Assembly (NCBI GenBank): GCA_959602045.1
Contig: CAUGRT010000008.1
Span: 6,358 to 70,357, forward strand
DNA length: 64,000 nt
Reading direction: 5' to 3'
DNA from: an uncultured Clostridia bacterium
GTDB lineage: Bacteria; Bacillota; Clostridia; UBA1381
Shown: piece by piece, positions 17,032 to 26,810 of the stretch
How the letters are laid out: each line of letters opens with the position of its first letter
Position numbering within the stretch: the first letter of the stretch is position 1
Made by a program: the position numbers and the translations under genes
Notes under the pieces: model-generated
What the model was told of the DNA's origin: nothing
The model's database searches: none
Seen by the model: only the letters and a program-made list of their open reading frames with translations

Positions 17032-19179
17032 CTATTCTATATTTCCAAATACCGCTCTCAGCTTTTTTCTGATCGGCAGCTTTGACATCTTGGATTTACT
17101 TGCTTCGTATACTCTGGTATATGTAAGCATTTTCTCATCGTCACGCTTACATCTTCCATACCCTATCAGGAACCAATTCCAGAAGGACGGACACATCGTA
17201 TCCATATTAATCATAATCTCATGGTAATGCCCCGGCGTTTCAATAATCTCCAACGCCAGCTTCGGAATCACAAAATTATAGCAGGTACGCTGTGTTCGCT
17301 TCATTTCAAGCAGCTGTGCGCGGAATTTCTTTGCATATTTTTTTGCCTGCGCCTGATTCCCGTAGGTTCTCTGCCAGCGATAATAGGTATCCAGCAGCCG
17401 CGTCAAAAGCAGCGGTGACATACTGCCCTCAATATCCGCCCGAACATCCGGCTTAACGCTCAGATACGTGCCGCGCTGATAAGGCTCATATCCCACCTTG
17501 GTTAAAATCGCCTTAATCTTCCGCATATCCTCCATTTGCTCTCCGCGCGTCTTGGTATGCTTGGTCAGCGTAATCCCGTAGGTGTTCCAATCTGTATCTG
17601 TATTGGAGTAGATGTATTTCAAACAAAGATTTCTCAGTTTATCATCCTCTGTGGAGCTTTCAAAAAAGGCAATGACCTCATCCAAATCCTCTTTTTCCCA
17701 ATTGGACGGCGGTGAAAACGGCTTTACGCCATATCCGGTAATAATCACGCTTGCCGCCATCTCGACAAAGGTTGTAAGATGCATTCGGTTTCCGCCGAAG
17801 AAATCCTTCCAATTATCATCCCCGTATTTATGCTTCAGCTGTGCAAAAAATCCCAAAAGCACAAACTTGTTTTTGTCGCTGATCTTGCTCCCGGCACCCC
17901 CTAACTTTGCCATGATTTCGGGAATCTTCTTTTTCATCACCGCAACCTGGCTCTTTTCGTTTTCCATAGAAGAAAATACCGCGCCCAAATCATAACGCTC
18001 GCCCTTGGAAAGCTTTGTGATGGTCTGTGTCAAATAGGAATCCGTCAATTCCTCCAGTTCATCGGGGAAAAGATCAATATTGTCATACATAACCTTCGTA
18101 ACCTCAAACCGAACCGCCTCATATTCCTTTTCTCGAATCAGCGGATAAACCTCCGAAGCGCGCTTTTCAAATGCCGCATTTCCTGCCGATGAACGCAGAC
18201 GAATCAATTTTCCGCCCATTCCCGGCTGATCCATATTGTCAAAGCTCGTTACCCAATCCAACAGTCCTGCTACCGAATGAATCTTCAGAGCCGCATATTC
18301 CTCTCTTAACTCCTGAACTGTCCATTTTTCCAATAACGGCGAAATCTCATAGGAGGATGTATCCACGCGATCCATATCAATATACATGCAATCCCCTTTA
18401 GATTCAATCGCCTCTTTTGTAATGTTGTTCTTCCCTTTAATCGTTCCGTGCATGCAAATGCTATCCTGCTTGTCGGACGGAAGATACACATTGTACGTTG
18501 AAATTCCGGCGCCCGGACTGACATCCCTCGGCAGCAGATATTTCAGCGCTACCAGATACTTCTCCGTTTCCTCCGAAGAAAGCGTCGCAATACAAATATT
18601 TTTAATATTGCTGCCCATCATCAGTGTGATTACACTGTTCAGTAAATAAGACAGCTCCTTTTTATGCGAACCGATAAAATCGTAAATTTCCTTTTCAAAA
18701 TCCAAATCCCGTTCCGCCGCTTCCAAAATCGGCAGATAATGCACCAGCTCAGCGGACGCCTCCTTTTCGGTCAGATGCGTTCTGAACGTCTTGCTCCGGC
18801 AATACTGCTCCGGAAAAAAGTCCGGCTCCACATTGTCAAATATCAGTGCATGGGAAAAGAAATTCCCCTCATGTCCTTGATAGTCTACCCCCGCAAAAAC
18901 CGACTGAATTGCAGCATACTTGCCATCAGCCAGCTTTAATGTTCTGAAGGTCTTGGGAAATAATTCCGGAACGCCGGGATCCCCCACCACTGAAGAATAA
19001 GTCTGCTGATTATTCTTCGGCAATCTGTAGCTTGAGAATCTCGCCACCTCGTCCAAGTCCTCACGCTCCAGCCCCTGCGAACAGGAATACACCCGCAGCC
19101 CTGCCTGATTGCTCAGTCCCAGTTCCGGATCTGATAAGCTATGCTGCACGGATGTATATATCATTTGATATACCTTCAT
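17032..19179 (-). CDS. GAP1-N-domain (GTPase-associated protein 1) family protein
   Basis: A 715-aa cytoplasmic protein with no signal peptide. The N-terminal 200 residues carry the marks of GTPase-associated protein 1: YTSVQHSLSD, GLRVYSCSQGLE, the Y-x-LPKN turn, and FSHALIF. These proteins were described from gene-neighbourhood studies of NTP-dependent bacterial conflict and signalling systems, often beside GTPases and membrane partners. The remaining 500 residues are alpha-helical and not assigned. There is no GTPase gene next to it here, only the downstream membrane protein. An AGGAAGGAGAGG site precedes the ATG. Family call moderately sure, function unknown. Confidence 0.65.
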   Translation of the reverse strand: MKVYQMIYTSVQHSLSDPELGLSNQAGLRVYSCSQGLEREDLDEVARFSSYRLPKNNQQTYSSVVGDPGVPELFPKTFRTLKLADGKYAAIQSVFAGVDYQGHEGNFFSHALIFDNVEPDFFPEQYCRSKTFRTHLTEKEASAELVHYLPILEAAERDLDFEKEIYDFIGSHKKELSYLLNSVITLMMGSNIKNICIATLSSEETEKYLVALKYLLPRDVSPGAGISTYNVYLPSDKQDSICMHGTIKGKNNITKEAIESKGDCMYIDMDRVDTSSYEISPLLEKWTVQELREEYAALKIHSVAGLLDWVTSFDNMDQPGMGGKLIRLRSSAGNAAFEKRASEVYPLIREKEYEAVRFEVTKVMYDNIDLFPDELEELTDSYLTQTITKLSKGERYDLGAVFSSMENEKSQVAVMKKKIPEIMAKLGGAGSKISDKNKFVLLGFFAQLKHKYGDDNWKDFFGGNRMHLTTFVEMAASVIITGYGVKPFSPPSNWEKEDLDEVIAFFESSTEDDKLRNLCLKYIYSNTDTDWNTYGITLTKHTKTRGEQMEDMRKIKAILTKVGYEPYQRGTYLSVKPDVRADIEGSMSPLLLTRLLDTYYRWQRTYGNQAQAKKYAKKFRAQLLEMKRTQRTCYNFVIPKLALEIIETPGHYHEIMINMDTMCPSFWNWFLIGYGRCKRDDEKMLTYTRVYEASKSKMSKLPIRKKLRAVFGNIE

Positions 19180-19277
19180 GAAATGCCTCTCCTTCCTTTT
19201 TATTTTTAGCCGTTCCCGAAAGCCGAATCCGCTTTCAAACGGCTTTGATTAATAAACCATTTTAATGATACTCTGAT

Positions 19278-19370
19278 GAAATTTCATGCATTTTTCATTC
19301 TATTGCGGCTCAAACATCCGCTGTGCTGCGCGGAACTCACCTCCACAGAATGAAAAACACAGGAAATTTC
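19278..19370 (-). repeat. Palindromic variable-arm element, copy A
   Basis: Arms 19278-19303 and 19345-19370 (26 bases, 22 matching) enclose a 41-base core of the short type, in reverse orientation. It lies between the ABC exporter gene and the GAP1 gene, both minus strand. The core contains CCGCTGTGCTGCGCGG, itself an inverted repeat. See the findings for the family. Confidence 0.85.
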
Positions 19371-19387
19371 TGTTCCCAACAAATTAT

Positions 19388-21187
19388 TTAATCCAATTCC
19401 TTTAAGCCGGTATATAACTCGTAATACCGCCCCTTTTGCTCCAACAGTTCCTGATGGCTGCCGCGTTCGATAATCTCCCCGTGTTCCAGTACCATAATCG
19501 CGTCCGCATTCCGAATCGTCGAAAGCCGATGCGCAATCACAAAGGTTGTACGGTTTTCCATCAGCGCATCCATGCCCTCGTTAATATGCTTCTCCGTCAT
19601 GGTATCGACCGAACTGGTCGCCTCATCCAGCACCAGAATCGGTGCCTTTGATAAAGCCGCTCTTGCAATATTGAGAAGCTGCCGCTGTCCCTGGGATAAA
19701 TTCGCGCCATCGCCCTCCAATACGGTCTGATACCCCTGCGGCAGATGGCGAATAAAGCTGTGCGCGCTGGCTGTAACCGCCGCCGCACGAACCTCATCGT
19801 CCGTTGCGTCCAAACGTCCGTAACGGATATTTTCCATCACCGTACCGGTAAACAAATGCGTATCCTGCAAGACTACCGCAATATTCTCGCGAAGGCTGTC
19901 GCGCGTGATATTTTCAATATCAACACCATCAATCGTTATTTTTCCTTTGTTAATCTCATAAAATCGTGTAATCAAATTTGTAATCGTTGTTTTTCCGGCT
20001 CCGGTCGAACCCACCAAAGCAATCTTCTGTCCGGGATGTGCGTAAATCGACACATCCTTTAAAATCGTTTTATCCGGATTATAGCCGAAAGTCACATGAT
20101 CAATAATGACATCGCCCTTGATATGCTCCATCGGCTTTTCATTTGTGCCGACTGTTTCCGGCTCCAAGTCCATGACCTCAAAAACACGCTCCGCACCGGC
20201 AAGCGCCGACATCACCGTTGTCAGCTGCTGTGCAAATTCATTAATCGGGCGCGAAAACTGTCTTGAAAAGTTCACGAACACCGCCAGACCGCCCACATCA
20301 AAGCCCTTTAACACGCATAAAACAGCGCCAACACCTGCGGTCAGCGTGTAATTCACCTGTCCCATCGCGTTCATTACCGGTCCCATAATTCCACCGGCAA
20401 ACTGCGCCTTAACCTGCGCATTACGCAATGCATCATTCAGCTTTGAAAATTCTTCGACCGTCTGATCCTCGTGACAGAATACCTTAATAACCTTCTGTCC
20501 GGTCACGCTTTCCTCGATATATCCGTTCACTGCGCCGAGCGCTGCCTGCTGCTTGCCGAAATGTTTTCTGGATCTCGCAGCAATCGTTGTACCGACCTTC
20601 GCCATAATCGGCGCCATCACCAGCGTAACAATCGTCAGCCATACATTCGTATACAGCATCAATGTCAGTGTTCCGACAATGCTGATAACGCCGGAAACAA
20701 TCTGAACGATCGTATTATTGAGCATCTCGCCGATCGTGTCCACGTCGTTCGTGTATCGGCTCATTATATCACCGGTCGGATTGGTATCGAAAAACCGTAC
20801 CGGAAGCTTTTGCATTTTGGTAAACAGCTCGGAACGAATCTTTGATAACGCGCGCTGCGAAATGCCAATCATGGTTCGGGTTTGAAAATAAGTTGCCAAA
20901 ACCCCCACCAGATAAACCGCTGCCATCAGCACTAAGCCATGCAGCAATCCTAACGTATTTCCAGGCGCTCCTCCTGGTGGTGCAATATAATTATTGATAA
21001 TCGGCCGCAGTAAGTAAGATCCGGCAAGGTTTGATGCGGCGCTGAGCAGTACGCAGAAAAACGCAAATCCCAGTTTTGCCCAATCTCCTCGCAGGTAACT
21101 TGCCAGCCGTTTAAGCGTCGCTTTTGTATTTTTCGGTTTCTTGACCGGTCCTTGATTTCTTCCTCCCGGTCCTCTTAATGGCGGCAT
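19388..21187 (-). CDS. ABC exporter, canonical half of a heterodimer
   Basis: A 599-aa half-transporter. An N-terminal positively charged tail (PPLRGPGGRNQ) is followed by six membrane helices (about 40-330), then the nucleotide-binding domain: Walker A GSTGAGKTT near residue 395, signature LSQGQRQL, Walker B VLDEATSSVDT with the catalytic Glu present, and the H-loop AHRLST. The ATG directly follows the stop of the partner gene (TGA-T-ATG), with GGAGGT before it. The pair resembles heterodimeric multidrug exporters such as BmrC/BmrD or LmrC/LmrD. Substrate unknown. Confidence 0.9.
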   Translation of the reverse strand: MPPLRGPGGRNQGPVKKPKNTKATLKRLASYLRGDWAKLGFAFFCVLLSAASNLAGSYLLRPIINNYIAPPGGAPGNTLGLLHGLVLMAAVYLVGVLATYFQTRTMIGISQRALSKIRSELFTKMQKLPVRFFDTNPTGDIMSRYTNDVDTIGEMLNNTIVQIVSGVISIVGTLTLMLYTNVWLTIVTLVMAPIMAKVGTTIAARSRKHFGKQQAALGAVNGYIEESVTGQKVIKVFCHEDQTVEEFSKLNDALRNAQVKAQFAGGIMGPVMNAMGQVNYTLTAGVGAVLCVLKGFDVGGLAVFVNFSRQFSRPINEFAQQLTTVMSALAGAERVFEVMDLEPETVGTNEKPMEHIKGDVIIDHVTFGYNPDKTILKDVSIYAHPGQKIALVGSTGAGKTTITNLITRFYEINKGKITIDGVDIENITRDSLRENIAVVLQDTHLFTGTVMENIRYGRLDATDDEVRAAAVTASAHSFIRHLPQGYQTVLEGDGANLSQGQRQLLNIARAALSKAPILVLDEATSSVDTMTEKHINEGMDALMENRTTFVIAHRLSTIRNADAIMVLEHGEIIERGSHQELLEQKGRYYELYTGLKELD

Positions 21188-21188
21188 A

Positions 21189-22922
21189 TCAGGACACCTC
21201 CTTTATATCCGTCTGTGACGAATAAATTTCCCGATATTCCTCGTTACTGCGGAGCAGCTCCTCATGCGTGCCCATGCCGGAAATTTTTCCGTCCTCAAGC
21301 ACCAGGATCTTATCCGCGTCAATCACCGAATTAATCCGCTGTGAAATAATAATTTTTGTCGAATCCTTCAAAGAGGTTCGGAACGCCTCCCGGATTTTAG
21401 CCTCCGTTGCCGTATCTACCGCACTGGTGCTGTCATCCAGAATCAGAATCTTCGGCTTTTTCAGCAACGCACGCGCAATACACAAGCGTTGCTTCTGACC
21501 GCCCGAAACATTCACGCCGCCCTGTCCCAGTTCGGTTTCATACCCCTCGGTAAAGCTCCGGACAAAATCATTTGCCTGGGCGCTTTCGGCAGCCGCATAG
21601 ATTTCCTCATCCTCCGCCTGCTCATCGCCCCATTTCAGATTTTCGCGAATCGTCCCGGAGAACAAAACATTCTTTTGCAAAACCATTCCGACCGCCGTCC
21701 GCAGATGCTCCAGTCCGTAATCCCGTACATCCACACCGTCAATCAGCACGGCTCCCTCCGTCACGTCATACAGACGCGGAATGAGCTGAACCAATGTCGT
21801 CTTGCCGCTTCCCGTTGTTCCGATAATGCCGACCGTTTCGCCCGGCTCAATCTTAAACGAGATATTTTCCAGAATATTTTCCTCCCGATTCGGATAATAT
21901 TTAAAATACACATTCCGAAATTCAATGCCGCCTTTTTCAATCACCGCGTCCTTGCGCTTTGCAGCATCATCCGTCAAATCTACCGTTGTATCCAGTACCT
22001 CTGTAATTCGCCGTGAGGATGCCATCGCACGCGAGGACTGCATAATAATCATCGAAAGCATCATTAAGGACATCAATATCTGCACAATGTAGGTGGTAAA
22101 CGCCGTCAGATCTCCGACCTGCATGCCGCCGTTAATGACCAGTTTTCCGCCGTTCCATACCACCAGTAACGTCGTCAGGTTCATCGCCAGCATCATGATC
22201 GGCATCGCAAATACCACAACGCCCAATGCGCTTAACGTCGTATCCATCAAATCCGTATTGGATTTGGTAAACTTCTCAATTTCAAACTTCTCACGCACAA
22301 AGGATTTTACTACGCGCACATTCGTGATATTTTCCTGAATACCGGAATTGAGCGCGTCCAGTTTCCTCTGCATTTTTCCAAACCGCGGAAATCCGACCCG
22401 AAGCACAATAATAATCGCAACCAACAGACACGGGATAATATAAATCAAAATCTTTGCCAACTCAATATTAATGCTGATCGCCATAATCAATCCGCCGATC
22501 AACATTCCCGGCGCACGCATTGCCATAATCAAACTCATACGAATCAGATTCTGCATCTGCGTAATATCGTTTGTCAGCCGTGTAACCAGTGACCCTGTTG
22601 AAAAATCATCAATATTCTTAAACGAAAACCGCTGAACCTTTTCAAACAAATCCTTTCGCAAATCCACCGAAAAATACACCGACGCGCGAATAGACAGATA
22701 ATGTCCCCCGACACCGCCGAAAATCATCAGCGCAATGAATCCCAGCATCATCCCTGCCCGTTCCAGAATATACGCCGTATCCGCATTGGGGATTCCGACA
22801 TTAATCATGCCCGACATAATCTTCGGCAGCACAATCTCTCCCAGAACCTCCGTCAGCATCAGCAACGGTCCGAATATGAAAAACGGGAGATACGGTTTTA
22901 TATATTTCCAGTAATGCCTCAA
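21189..22922 (-). CDS. ABC exporter, half with degenerate ATP site
   Basis: A 577-aa half-transporter with six membrane helices and an ATPase domain: Walker A GTTGSGKTT, signature VSGGQKQRL. Walker B reads LILDDSTSAVDT, with Asp in place of the usual catalytic Glu. In known heterodimeric exporters one subunit carries such a non-canonical site, so this gene and the next are expected to form one heterodimer with a single active site. The start is a TTG with AAAGGA 9 bases upstream; no in-frame ATG lies closer. Confidence 0.88.
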   Translation of the reverse strand: MRHYWKYIKPYLPFFIFGPLLMLTEVLGEIVLPKIMSGMINVGIPNADTAYILERAGMMLGFIALMIFGGVGGHYLSIRASVYFSVDLRKDLFEKVQRFSFKNIDDFSTGSLVTRLTNDITQMQNLIRMSLIMAMRAPGMLIGGLIMAISINIELAKILIYIIPCLLVAIIIVLRVGFPRFGKMQRKLDALNSGIQENITNVRVVKSFVREKFEIEKFTKSNTDLMDTTLSALGVVVFAMPIMMLAMNLTTLLVVWNGGKLVINGGMQVGDLTAFTTYIVQILMSLMMLSMIIMQSSRAMASSRRITEVLDTTVDLTDDAAKRKDAVIEKGGIEFRNVYFKYYPNREENILENISFKIEPGETVGIIGTTGSGKTTLVQLIPRLYDVTEGAVLIDGVDVRDYGLEHLRTAVGMVLQKNVLFSGTIRENLKWGDEQAEDEEIYAAAESAQANDFVRSFTEGYETELGQGGVNVSGGQKQRLCIARALLKKPKILILDDSTSAVDTATEAKIREAFRTSLKDSTKIIISQRINSVIDADKILVLEDGKISGMGTHEELLRSNEEYREIYSSQTDIKEVS

Positions 22923-22945
22923 TCCATCATATCCTTTCAGTATCT

Positions 22946-23095
22946 TTATTTAGGCGATTGCATAACCCAAAAATCCCACAGCTGCGTTACTCTTTGCAGA
23001 TCATATTTATTTGCTTGAATGGCAGTAAATACAAGTCTGATAGACATTTTGCAATCGCCGCATATCTTTTTCTTACAAAATAAGATTTCTTTCAT
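22946..23095 (-). CDS. Possible 49-aa cysteine-motif ORF before the ABC exporter
   Basis: A short minus-strand frame, MKEILFCKKKICGDCKMS and onward, ends 23 bases before the ABC gene. It has a CKKKICGDC motif and an aromatic C-terminus (LWDFWVMQSPK). No good ribosome site is visible, and a longer frame would run through palindromic element B. It may be a real leader gene, a remnant of a regulator, or chance. Confidence 0.25.
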   Translation of the reverse strand: MKEILFCKKKICGDCKMSIRLVFTAIQANKYDLQRVTQLWDFWVMQSPK

Positions 23096-23140
23096 TTTCG
23101 GATCTTGAATGCTTAAATCCGAAAAACATGGTTGCTCGCC

Positions 23141-23238
23141 GGGATTGCATGGGATTTTTATTCTATTGCGGCTCAGACATCCGCTACGCTGCGCGGAGTA
23201 GAACTCGCCTCCATAGAATAAAAATCCCATGCAATCCC
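23141..23238 (-). repeat. Palindromic variable-arm element, copy B (perfect arms)
   Basis: Arms 23141-23166 and 23213-23238 are perfectly complementary over 26 bases and enclose a 46-base long-type core in reverse orientation. It lies between pyrG and the ABC exporter genes. It is the cleanest copy in the window. Confidence 0.9.
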
Positions 23239-23290
23239 TACTTAATTAAGAAATTTTACGTTTATATTTCCCCGATAGGGGCTTTCTCAA

Positions 23291-24913
23291 TCAAAGCGAT
23301 TTCTTTTTCTTCAGCGCCGCACCGATAAAGGAACGGAATAACGGATGCGCATGATTCGGCCGCGACTTAAATTCCGGATGGAATTGTACCGCCAAGAACC
23401 ACGGATGCTCCGGAATTTCCACCATCTCCACCAGCTTTTCATTCGGTGACTGACCGCTCAAAACCATTCCGTTTTCTTCAATTTCTCTGCGATAATAGTT
23501 ATTAAATTCATAACGGTGTCTGTGCCGCTCATAAATCAAATCACTGTCATAAACCTCATAAGCTAAGGTATCCGCCTTAATCTTGCACGGATAAATGCCC
23601 AGACGCATCGTACCGCCGAGATTTTCAACATCCTTCTGCTCCGGCATCAGATCAATAACCGGATGTGTTGTATTCGGGTTCAGCTCCGATGAATGAGCGT
23701 CCTGATAACCCAAAACATTTCTTGCATATTCGATCACGGCAATCTGCATTCCTAAGCAGATTCCGAAGTACGGAATATTATTCTCGCGCGCATACTGTGC
23801 CGCAAGAATTTTTCCATCAATTCCCCGATCGCCAAAGCCGCCCGGTACCAAAATTCCATCACTGTTTTTCAGCATATCGTCCACCGTTTCGGGCGTAACT
23901 TCTTCACTGTTAATCCACTGAATATTCACATTGGCATAATTTTCGATTCCGCCATGCTTTAATGCCTCGACGATTGAGATATATGCGTCATGCAGTGAAA
24001 CATACTTTCCGACCAAGGAAATCGTCACCTCGTCCTTGTCCCCCTGCATTAAATCCTTGACAACGCCGACCATTTCACGCCACTGCGTCAAATCCGGCTC
24101 CCGATCCTCCAGACCCAAACGGCGGCATACCACCTTTGCAAAACCCTGCTCCTCTAATGCCAGCGGAACCTCATACAGCGTTTCCAAATCCAGATTTTCG
24201 ATTACGCAATCCGGCTGAACATTACAGAACAGACCGATTTTTTCCCGCAAGCCTTCTTCTAAAGCCTTTTCGGTTCTTAAAACCAGTACATCCGGCTGAA
24301 TTCCGAAGCTTAACAGCTCCTTAACGCTGTGCTGCGTCGGCTTTGTTTTCTGCTCACCGGACGTTGAAATATACGGAATCAGCGTCAGATGGATGTACAT
24401 GCAATTCTCCTTGCCGACCTCTGTAGCAACCTGACGGATCGCCTCGATAAACGGCGTAGACTCAATATCTCCGACCGTTCCGCCGATTTCGGTAATGACA
24501 ATATCGGTTTCCTCGGTCTGTGCCACACGATAAACCCGTTCCTTAATTTCATTGGTTATATGCGGAATAACCTGAACCGTGCGCCCCTCGTAATCGCCGC
24601 GGCGCTCCTTTGAGATCACCGACCAATAAATCTTGCCGGTAGTAACATTGGAATTAATGCTCAGATTTTCATCAATAAAACGCTCATAATGTCCAAGATC
24701 CAAATCGGTTTCTGCACCGTCATCCGTTACGAACACCTCGCCGTGCTGATAAGGGCTCATCGTTCCCGGGTCGATATTGATATACGGATCGAATTTCTGC
24801 ATAGTGACCTTATAGCCTCTTGCCTTCAGTAACCGTCCCAGGGATGCCGCCGTAATGCCTTTGCCCAGTCCTGATACAACTCCGCCTGTTACAAATATAT
24901 ATTTCGTAGCCAT
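23291..24913 (-). CDS. pyrG: CTP synthase
   Basis: A 540-aa enzyme that makes CTP from UTP, ATP and glutamine. The synthetase domain starts TKYIFVTGGVVSGLGKG (P-loop) and holds KFDPYINIDPGTMSP and EIGGTVGDIES. The C-terminal class I amidotransferase domain has the nucleophile in FGICLGMQ (about residue 380) and HPEF near the end. The ATG at 24913 matches the conserved family N-terminus. Palindromic element B lies just downstream of its stop. Confidence 0.97.
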   Translation of the reverse strand: MATKYIFVTGGVVSGLGKGITAASLGRLLKARGYKVTMQKFDPYINIDPGTMSPYQHGEVFVTDDGAETDLDLGHYERFIDENLSINSNVTTGKIYWSVISKERRGDYEGRTVQVIPHITNEIKERVYRVAQTEETDIVITEIGGTVGDIESTPFIEAIRQVATEVGKENCMYIHLTLIPYISTSGEQKTKPTQHSVKELLSFGIQPDVLVLRTEKALEEGLREKIGLFCNVQPDCVIENLDLETLYEVPLALEEQGFAKVVCRRLGLEDREPDLTQWREMVGVVKDLMQGDKDEVTISLVGKYVSLHDAYISIVEALKHGGIENYANVNIQWINSEEVTPETVDDMLKNSDGILVPGGFGDRGIDGKILAAQYARENNIPYFGICLGMQIAVIEYARNVLGYQDAHSSELNPNTTHPVIDLMPEQKDVENLGGTMRLGIYPCKIKADTLAYEVYDSDLIYERHRHRYEFNNYYRREIEENGMVLSGQSPNEKLVEMVEIPEHPWFLAVQFHPEFKSRPNHAHPLFRSFIGAALKKKKSL

Positions 24914-24945
24914 TGATATTTTTTCCTTTCTGTAATCACGGTGCA

Positions 24946-26121
24946 TCACTTCTTATAGCGATTCACAAATTTCTCTATTCTCTTTAACGCTTCCTGAATA
25001 TTTTCAATAGAATATGCATACGAGCATCGGATAAAACCTTCTCCGCTTTCGCCGAATGCCGTTCCCGGAACAACCGCAACCTTTTCTTCACGCAGCAGCC
25101 GCTCACAAAATTCCTGACTGTTCATCCCCGTAGACTTGATGCAGGGGAATACATAAAACGCACCCAGCGGCTCAAAGCAGGAAAGCCCCATCGCCCGAAA
25201 ACCGTCTACTATGTAGCGGCGGCGATAATTGTATTCACATCGCATATCCTCCACATCGCGGTCACAATTCTTCAATGCTTCAATCGCCGCATACTGTGCC
25301 GTTGTCGGCGCGGACATAATCCCAAACTGATGCACCTTTGTCATGAGCTTGATCAGCCGCTGCGGCCCCAATGCATAACCCAATCTCCAGCCCGTCATGG
25401 CAAATGCCTTTGAAAAGCCGTTTACAACCACTGTCCGCTCGCGCATTCCGTCAATTGCCGAAAACGGAGTATGCGGTTCATCGCCATATCGCAATTCGCC
25501 GTAAATCTCGTCCGAAAGCACTAAAATATCCGTTCCGCGCAGCACCTCCGCAATCGCTTCAAAATCCGCTCTGGACATAACGCCGCCCGTCGGATTATTC
25601 GGATAAGGCAGAATCAGCAGCTTGGTTTTATCGGTAATCTTCGCACGCAGCTGCTCCGGAAGCAACCGGAAATCATCTTCTTCCTTCGTTTCAATCGGAA
25701 CCGGCACACCGCCTGCCATCGCCGTCAACGGCTTATAGCAGACAAAACTCGGCTCTACAATCAGCACCTCATCTCCGGGATTAATCACACTGCGAATCAT
25801 TGCGTCAATCGCCTCGGAGCCGCCGACCGTAACCAGTACCTCGCCCTTGGGATCATAGTCAACATGAAATTTTCTTTTATTATACTCACAAATCGCCTCA
25901 CGCAGCTCGATCAGACCGGCATTGGCGGTATAGTGCGTCTGCGCCTTTTCCAGCGAATAAATACCAGCCTCACGAATTGTCCACGGCGTAGCGAAATCCG
26001 GTTCACCCACGCCCAGTGAGATAGCATCGTCCATCTCTGCCACAATATCAAAAAACTTTCGGATTCCCGATGGCGGAAGTCCGTCTACCGTACGATTTAC
26101 AAGCTTATCCAAATCTATCAT
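24946..26121 (-). CDS. PLP-dependent class I/II aminotransferase
   Basis: A 391-aa fold-type I aminotransferase of the aspartate/aromatic group. Features are LGVGEPDFATPW near residue 37, PNNPTGGV near 170, SDEIYGELRYG near 205, and the cofactor lysine in NGFSKAFAMTGWRLGY near 235. Its start overlaps the stop of the Lrp-family gene (ATGA), so both are translated as a unit and the regulator probably responds to an amino acid related to the substrate. The exact substrate cannot be read from sequence. Confidence 0.88.
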   Translation of the reverse strand: MIDLDKLVNRTVDGLPPSGIRKFFDIVAEMDDAISLGVGEPDFATPWTIREAGIYSLEKAQTHYTANAGLIELREAICEYNKRKFHVDYDPKGEVLVTVGGSEAIDAMIRSVINPGDEVLIVEPSFVCYKPLTAMAGGVPVPIETKEEDDFRLLPEQLRAKITDKTKLLILPYPNNPTGGVMSRADFEAIAEVLRGTDILVLSDEIYGELRYGDEPHTPFSAIDGMRERTVVVNGFSKAFAMTGWRLGYALGPQRLIKLMTKVHQFGIMSAPTTAQYAAIEALKNCDRDVEDMRCEYNYRRRYIVDGFRAMGLSCFEPLGAFYVFPCIKSTGMNSQEFCERLLREEKVAVVPGTAFGESGEGFIRCSYAYSIENIQEALKRIEKFVNRYKK

Positions 26122-26600
26122 AATGTTATTACCTGTCTTGTATCCTTTTCATCATCCTCGAATACAATGCCTTCCTCCTTGTATTTTTTCAGCACAAAAT
26201 GCGTTGCCGTTGATAAAATCGCGTCCATCGGCGCCAGCTTCTGCGCCACGAACAACGCGACCTCTTTCATGGTCTTTCCCTTAATCGTCACCGCCAAATC
26301 ATATGCGCCGCTCATCAAATACAACGATTCTACCTGCGGATACTTATAAATCCGCTCTGCAATCTTATCAAAGCCCTCGCCGCGCTGCGGTGTTACGCGC
26401 AGTTCAATCAGTGCCGTAACCACTTCGCAATCGGTTTTATCCCAGTTAATCAAAGTCTTGTAGCCTACAATAACGTTGTTCTTTTCAAGATTTTTAATCT
26501 CCTGCTCTACCTGTTCCTCATCCAATCCCAGCATCTGGGCAATCTTCGCTCGTACAACGCCGTTCTTTTCCTTATCCAGAATCCTCAAAATATCATCCAT
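26118..26600 (-). CDS. Lrp/AsnC-family transcriptional regulator
   Basis: A 160-aa protein with an N-terminal helix-turn-helix (KNGVVRAKIAQMLGLDEEQVEQEIKNLE, residues about 12-40) and a C-terminal RAM/Lrp ligand domain (VTALIELRVTP, YLMSGAYDLAVTIKG). Lrp proteins form dimers and octamers and sense amino acids. The start at 26600 is chosen for agreement with the family's length. An in-frame extension of 20 codons lacks support. It is the first gene of the lrp-aminotransferase pair. Confidence 0.85.
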   Translation of the reverse strand: MDDILRILDKEKNGVVRAKIAQMLGLDEEQVEQEIKNLEKNNVIVGYKTLINWDKTDCEVVTALIELRVTPQRGEGFDKIAERIYKYPQVESLYLMSGAYDLAVTIKGKTMKEVALFVAQKLAPMDAILSTATHFVLKKYKEEGIVFEDDEKDTRQVITL

Positions 26601-26672
26601 TTTCTGCCCATTCCTTTCTTTTCCGGACTTCTTTTCAGAATTATACACACAAAAGGTCATTTTATCTTACTA

Positions 26673-26701
26673 TTATATATTAAAATCAAAAAAATTGCTA
26701 T
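26673..26701 (-). promoter_or_regulatory. Probable promoter of the lrp-aminotransferase operon
   Basis: Minus strand: TAGCAA (26696-26701), 17-base spacer, TATAAT (26673-26678), about 70 bases before the regulator start in a very AT-rich leader. Confidence 0.55.
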
Positions 26702-26766
26702 AGTTTTTAGAAAAAAAGTTATACAAATTTCAGAGAAAATTTTGTAAAAATTTAAGCCATATAAAA

Positions 26767-26797
26767 AAACAGGAGATTTTCATGGCATCTCCTGTTT
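26767..26797 (-). terminator. Terminator of the rnf operon
   Basis: Minus-strand hairpin with 11-base perfect arms (AAACAGGAGAT/ATCTCCTGTTT), 9-base loop, and an immediate T-run. It lies 14 bases after the rnfB stop. Confidence 0.9.
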
Positions 26798-26810
26798 CTT
26801 TTTCCGGATA

